A DNA stretch of 15,896 nt from JBFLVN01 sp040758475. Lineage in GTDB: Bacteria > JAGRBM01. The notes beneath the pieces are model-generated. The model made no database searches. It was not told where the DNA came from and saw only the letters and a program-made list of their open reading frames with translations. Position 1 is the stretch's first letter, and each line of letters starts with the position of its first letter. This document shows, in pieces, positions 15,412 through 15,896 of the stretch. Both the position numbers and the translations under genes were made by a program. The stretch spans positions 1 to 15,896 of the forward strand of contig JBFLVN010000053.1 of assembly GCA_040758475.1 (NCBI GenBank), written 5' to 3'.

Positions 15412-15525
15412 TCAACCGAACCGGCGGGCCATCTGGGCCAGGAGTCCAGGCCCGTAGAGGAAGAGGCTCAGGAGGTTCAACAAGAACTCCCGGACCCGCG
15501 TTAAAAACTCTAGCACGCGTTCCAT
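15412..15525 (-). CDS. Small 37-residue hydrophobic/amphipathic protein
   Basis: An open frame ATG 15525 to TGA 15412. It begins MERVLEFLTRVREFLLNLLS, continues with LFLYGPGLLAQMARR and ends FG. Charged residues at the start alternate with leucine/phenylalanine, then a ~12-residue hydrophobic stretch, as in a membrane-associated amphipathic helix. It fills the gap between the TPR-like gene (stop 15547, 21 bases upstream) and the SCP2-like gene (ATG two bases downstream), which supports a real coupled gene in a three-gene operon. There is no SD. It may instead be a leader that only carries ribosomes to the next start. Confidence 0.5.
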   Translation of the reverse strand: MERVLEFLTRVREFLLNLLSLFLYGPGLLAQMARRFG

Positions 15526-15546
15526 GGGCGGACGCGAGGGAAGGCC

Positions 15547-15896
15547 TTATTCCAGCTCGCCCAGGTGGACGAACGCCTTAGACCCGAAATCGCTGGCCGG
15601 ATCGAGTTCCAGGACCCTGCGGTAGTGATCGCGGGCCCGCCCTTTTTCGCCGCCGATCCGGGCCGCTTCAGCCAGGAAATAATTAATGGTCACTTCGAGC
15701 ACTTCGAGTTCACCTTCGAAGCTCGGTTCCAGCTTGGCGCGCCCGCGCCCCCGGAGGGTGTCGAGAATCCGTTCCAGGCCCTTGCGCCCTTCCTCGGGTT
15801 TCCCGAACGGTTCAGGAAGGGCCAGGTAGACCCGGGAGCGGACGAAGTCGATGCAGAGGGCGTCAAAAGGCGTCTCCGCCTGGAAGCGTGCGGTTT
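15547..15896 (-). CDS. TPR-like protein, C-terminal fragment (cut by the right edge)
   Basis: The last 116 codons of a minus-strand gene, ending in TAA. The sequence has helix pairs of tetratricopeptide type, clearest in INYFLAEAARIGGEKGRARD and the following HYRRVLELDPASDFGSKAFV, which has the usual Y..vLelDP spacing. The N-terminal part, including any signal peptide or other domain, lies outside the window, so function cannot be given. It is likely the promoter-proximal gene of an operon with the 37-residue ORF and the SCP2-like gene. Confidence 0.72.
   Translation of the reverse strand, partial: TARFQAETPFDALCIDFVRSRVYLALPEPFGKPEEGRKGLERILDTLRGRGRAKLEPSFEGELEVLEVTINYFLAEAARIGGEKGRARDHYRRVLELDPASDFGSKAFVHLGELE

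Noticed and set aside
1..15896. Phage, IS, CRISPR, tRNA or secretion cluster
   Set aside because: No transposase or integrase motifs, no spaced direct repeats and no tRNA-like cloverleaf were seen. The only mobile-type element is the vapBC pair.

Overview
A GC-rich window (mostly about 60% or above, estimated by eye) with tightly packed genes on both strands. There are no rRNA, tRNA, IS element or CRISPR array signals. The gene content (GAF-type PtsP, a REC-DUF4388 response regulator, a PcnB-type poly(A) polymerase with an arginine-rich tail, a DUF2236 oxygenase pair) looks like chromosome of a Gram-negative bacterium of broadly 'deltaproteobacterial' or related type. The phylum cannot be fixed from this sequence. 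Several starts are GTG with a good Shine-Dalgarno (SD) sequence; other genes have no visible SD.

Layout. 1-2214 (-) is ptsP, cut by the left edge. 2323-3417 (-) is an unrecognised protein, divergent from 3531-4922 (+), an MFS transporter. 4941-5665 (-) is a vapBC-type toxin-antitoxin pair with its own promoter and a palindromic operator over it. 5734-5757 is a terminator hairpin serving 5781-6407 (-), a stand-alone membrane protein like the N-terminal half of urate hydroxylase PuuD. 6598-7572 (-) is a response regulator with a DUF4388 domain, 7668-8186 (-) a dual-specificity/tyrosine-type phosphatase, and 8223-9818 (-) an aldehyde dehydrogenase. From 10006 to 11954 (+) lie two overlapping, clearly paralogous DUF2236 (MpaB/latex-clearing-type oxygenase) genes, followed by an M20 metallopeptidase (12025-13377, +) and pcnB (13490-14914, +). 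The right end (-) holds the C-terminal part of a TPR-like protein, a 37-residue small ORF and a possible SCP2-like protein, which converges on pcnB.

The most interesting unit is the divergent aldehyde dehydrogenase / DUF2236 pair. Between them is an 18-bp palindrome of TetR/FadR style (TGACTGA-N4-TCAGTCA) lying inside a near-consensus promoter for the oxygenase genes. DUF2236 relatives (Lcp, MpaB) cleave C=C bonds of isoprenoids to carbonyl products, and an aldehyde dehydrogenase could oxidise those further. I infer a small regulated catabolic module for an unsaturated lipid or isoprenoid. The substrate and the regulator are unknown, and the regulator gene is not in the window.

No stretch longer than 300 bases lacks a gene. 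The largest gaps are 6408-6597 and 9819-10005.
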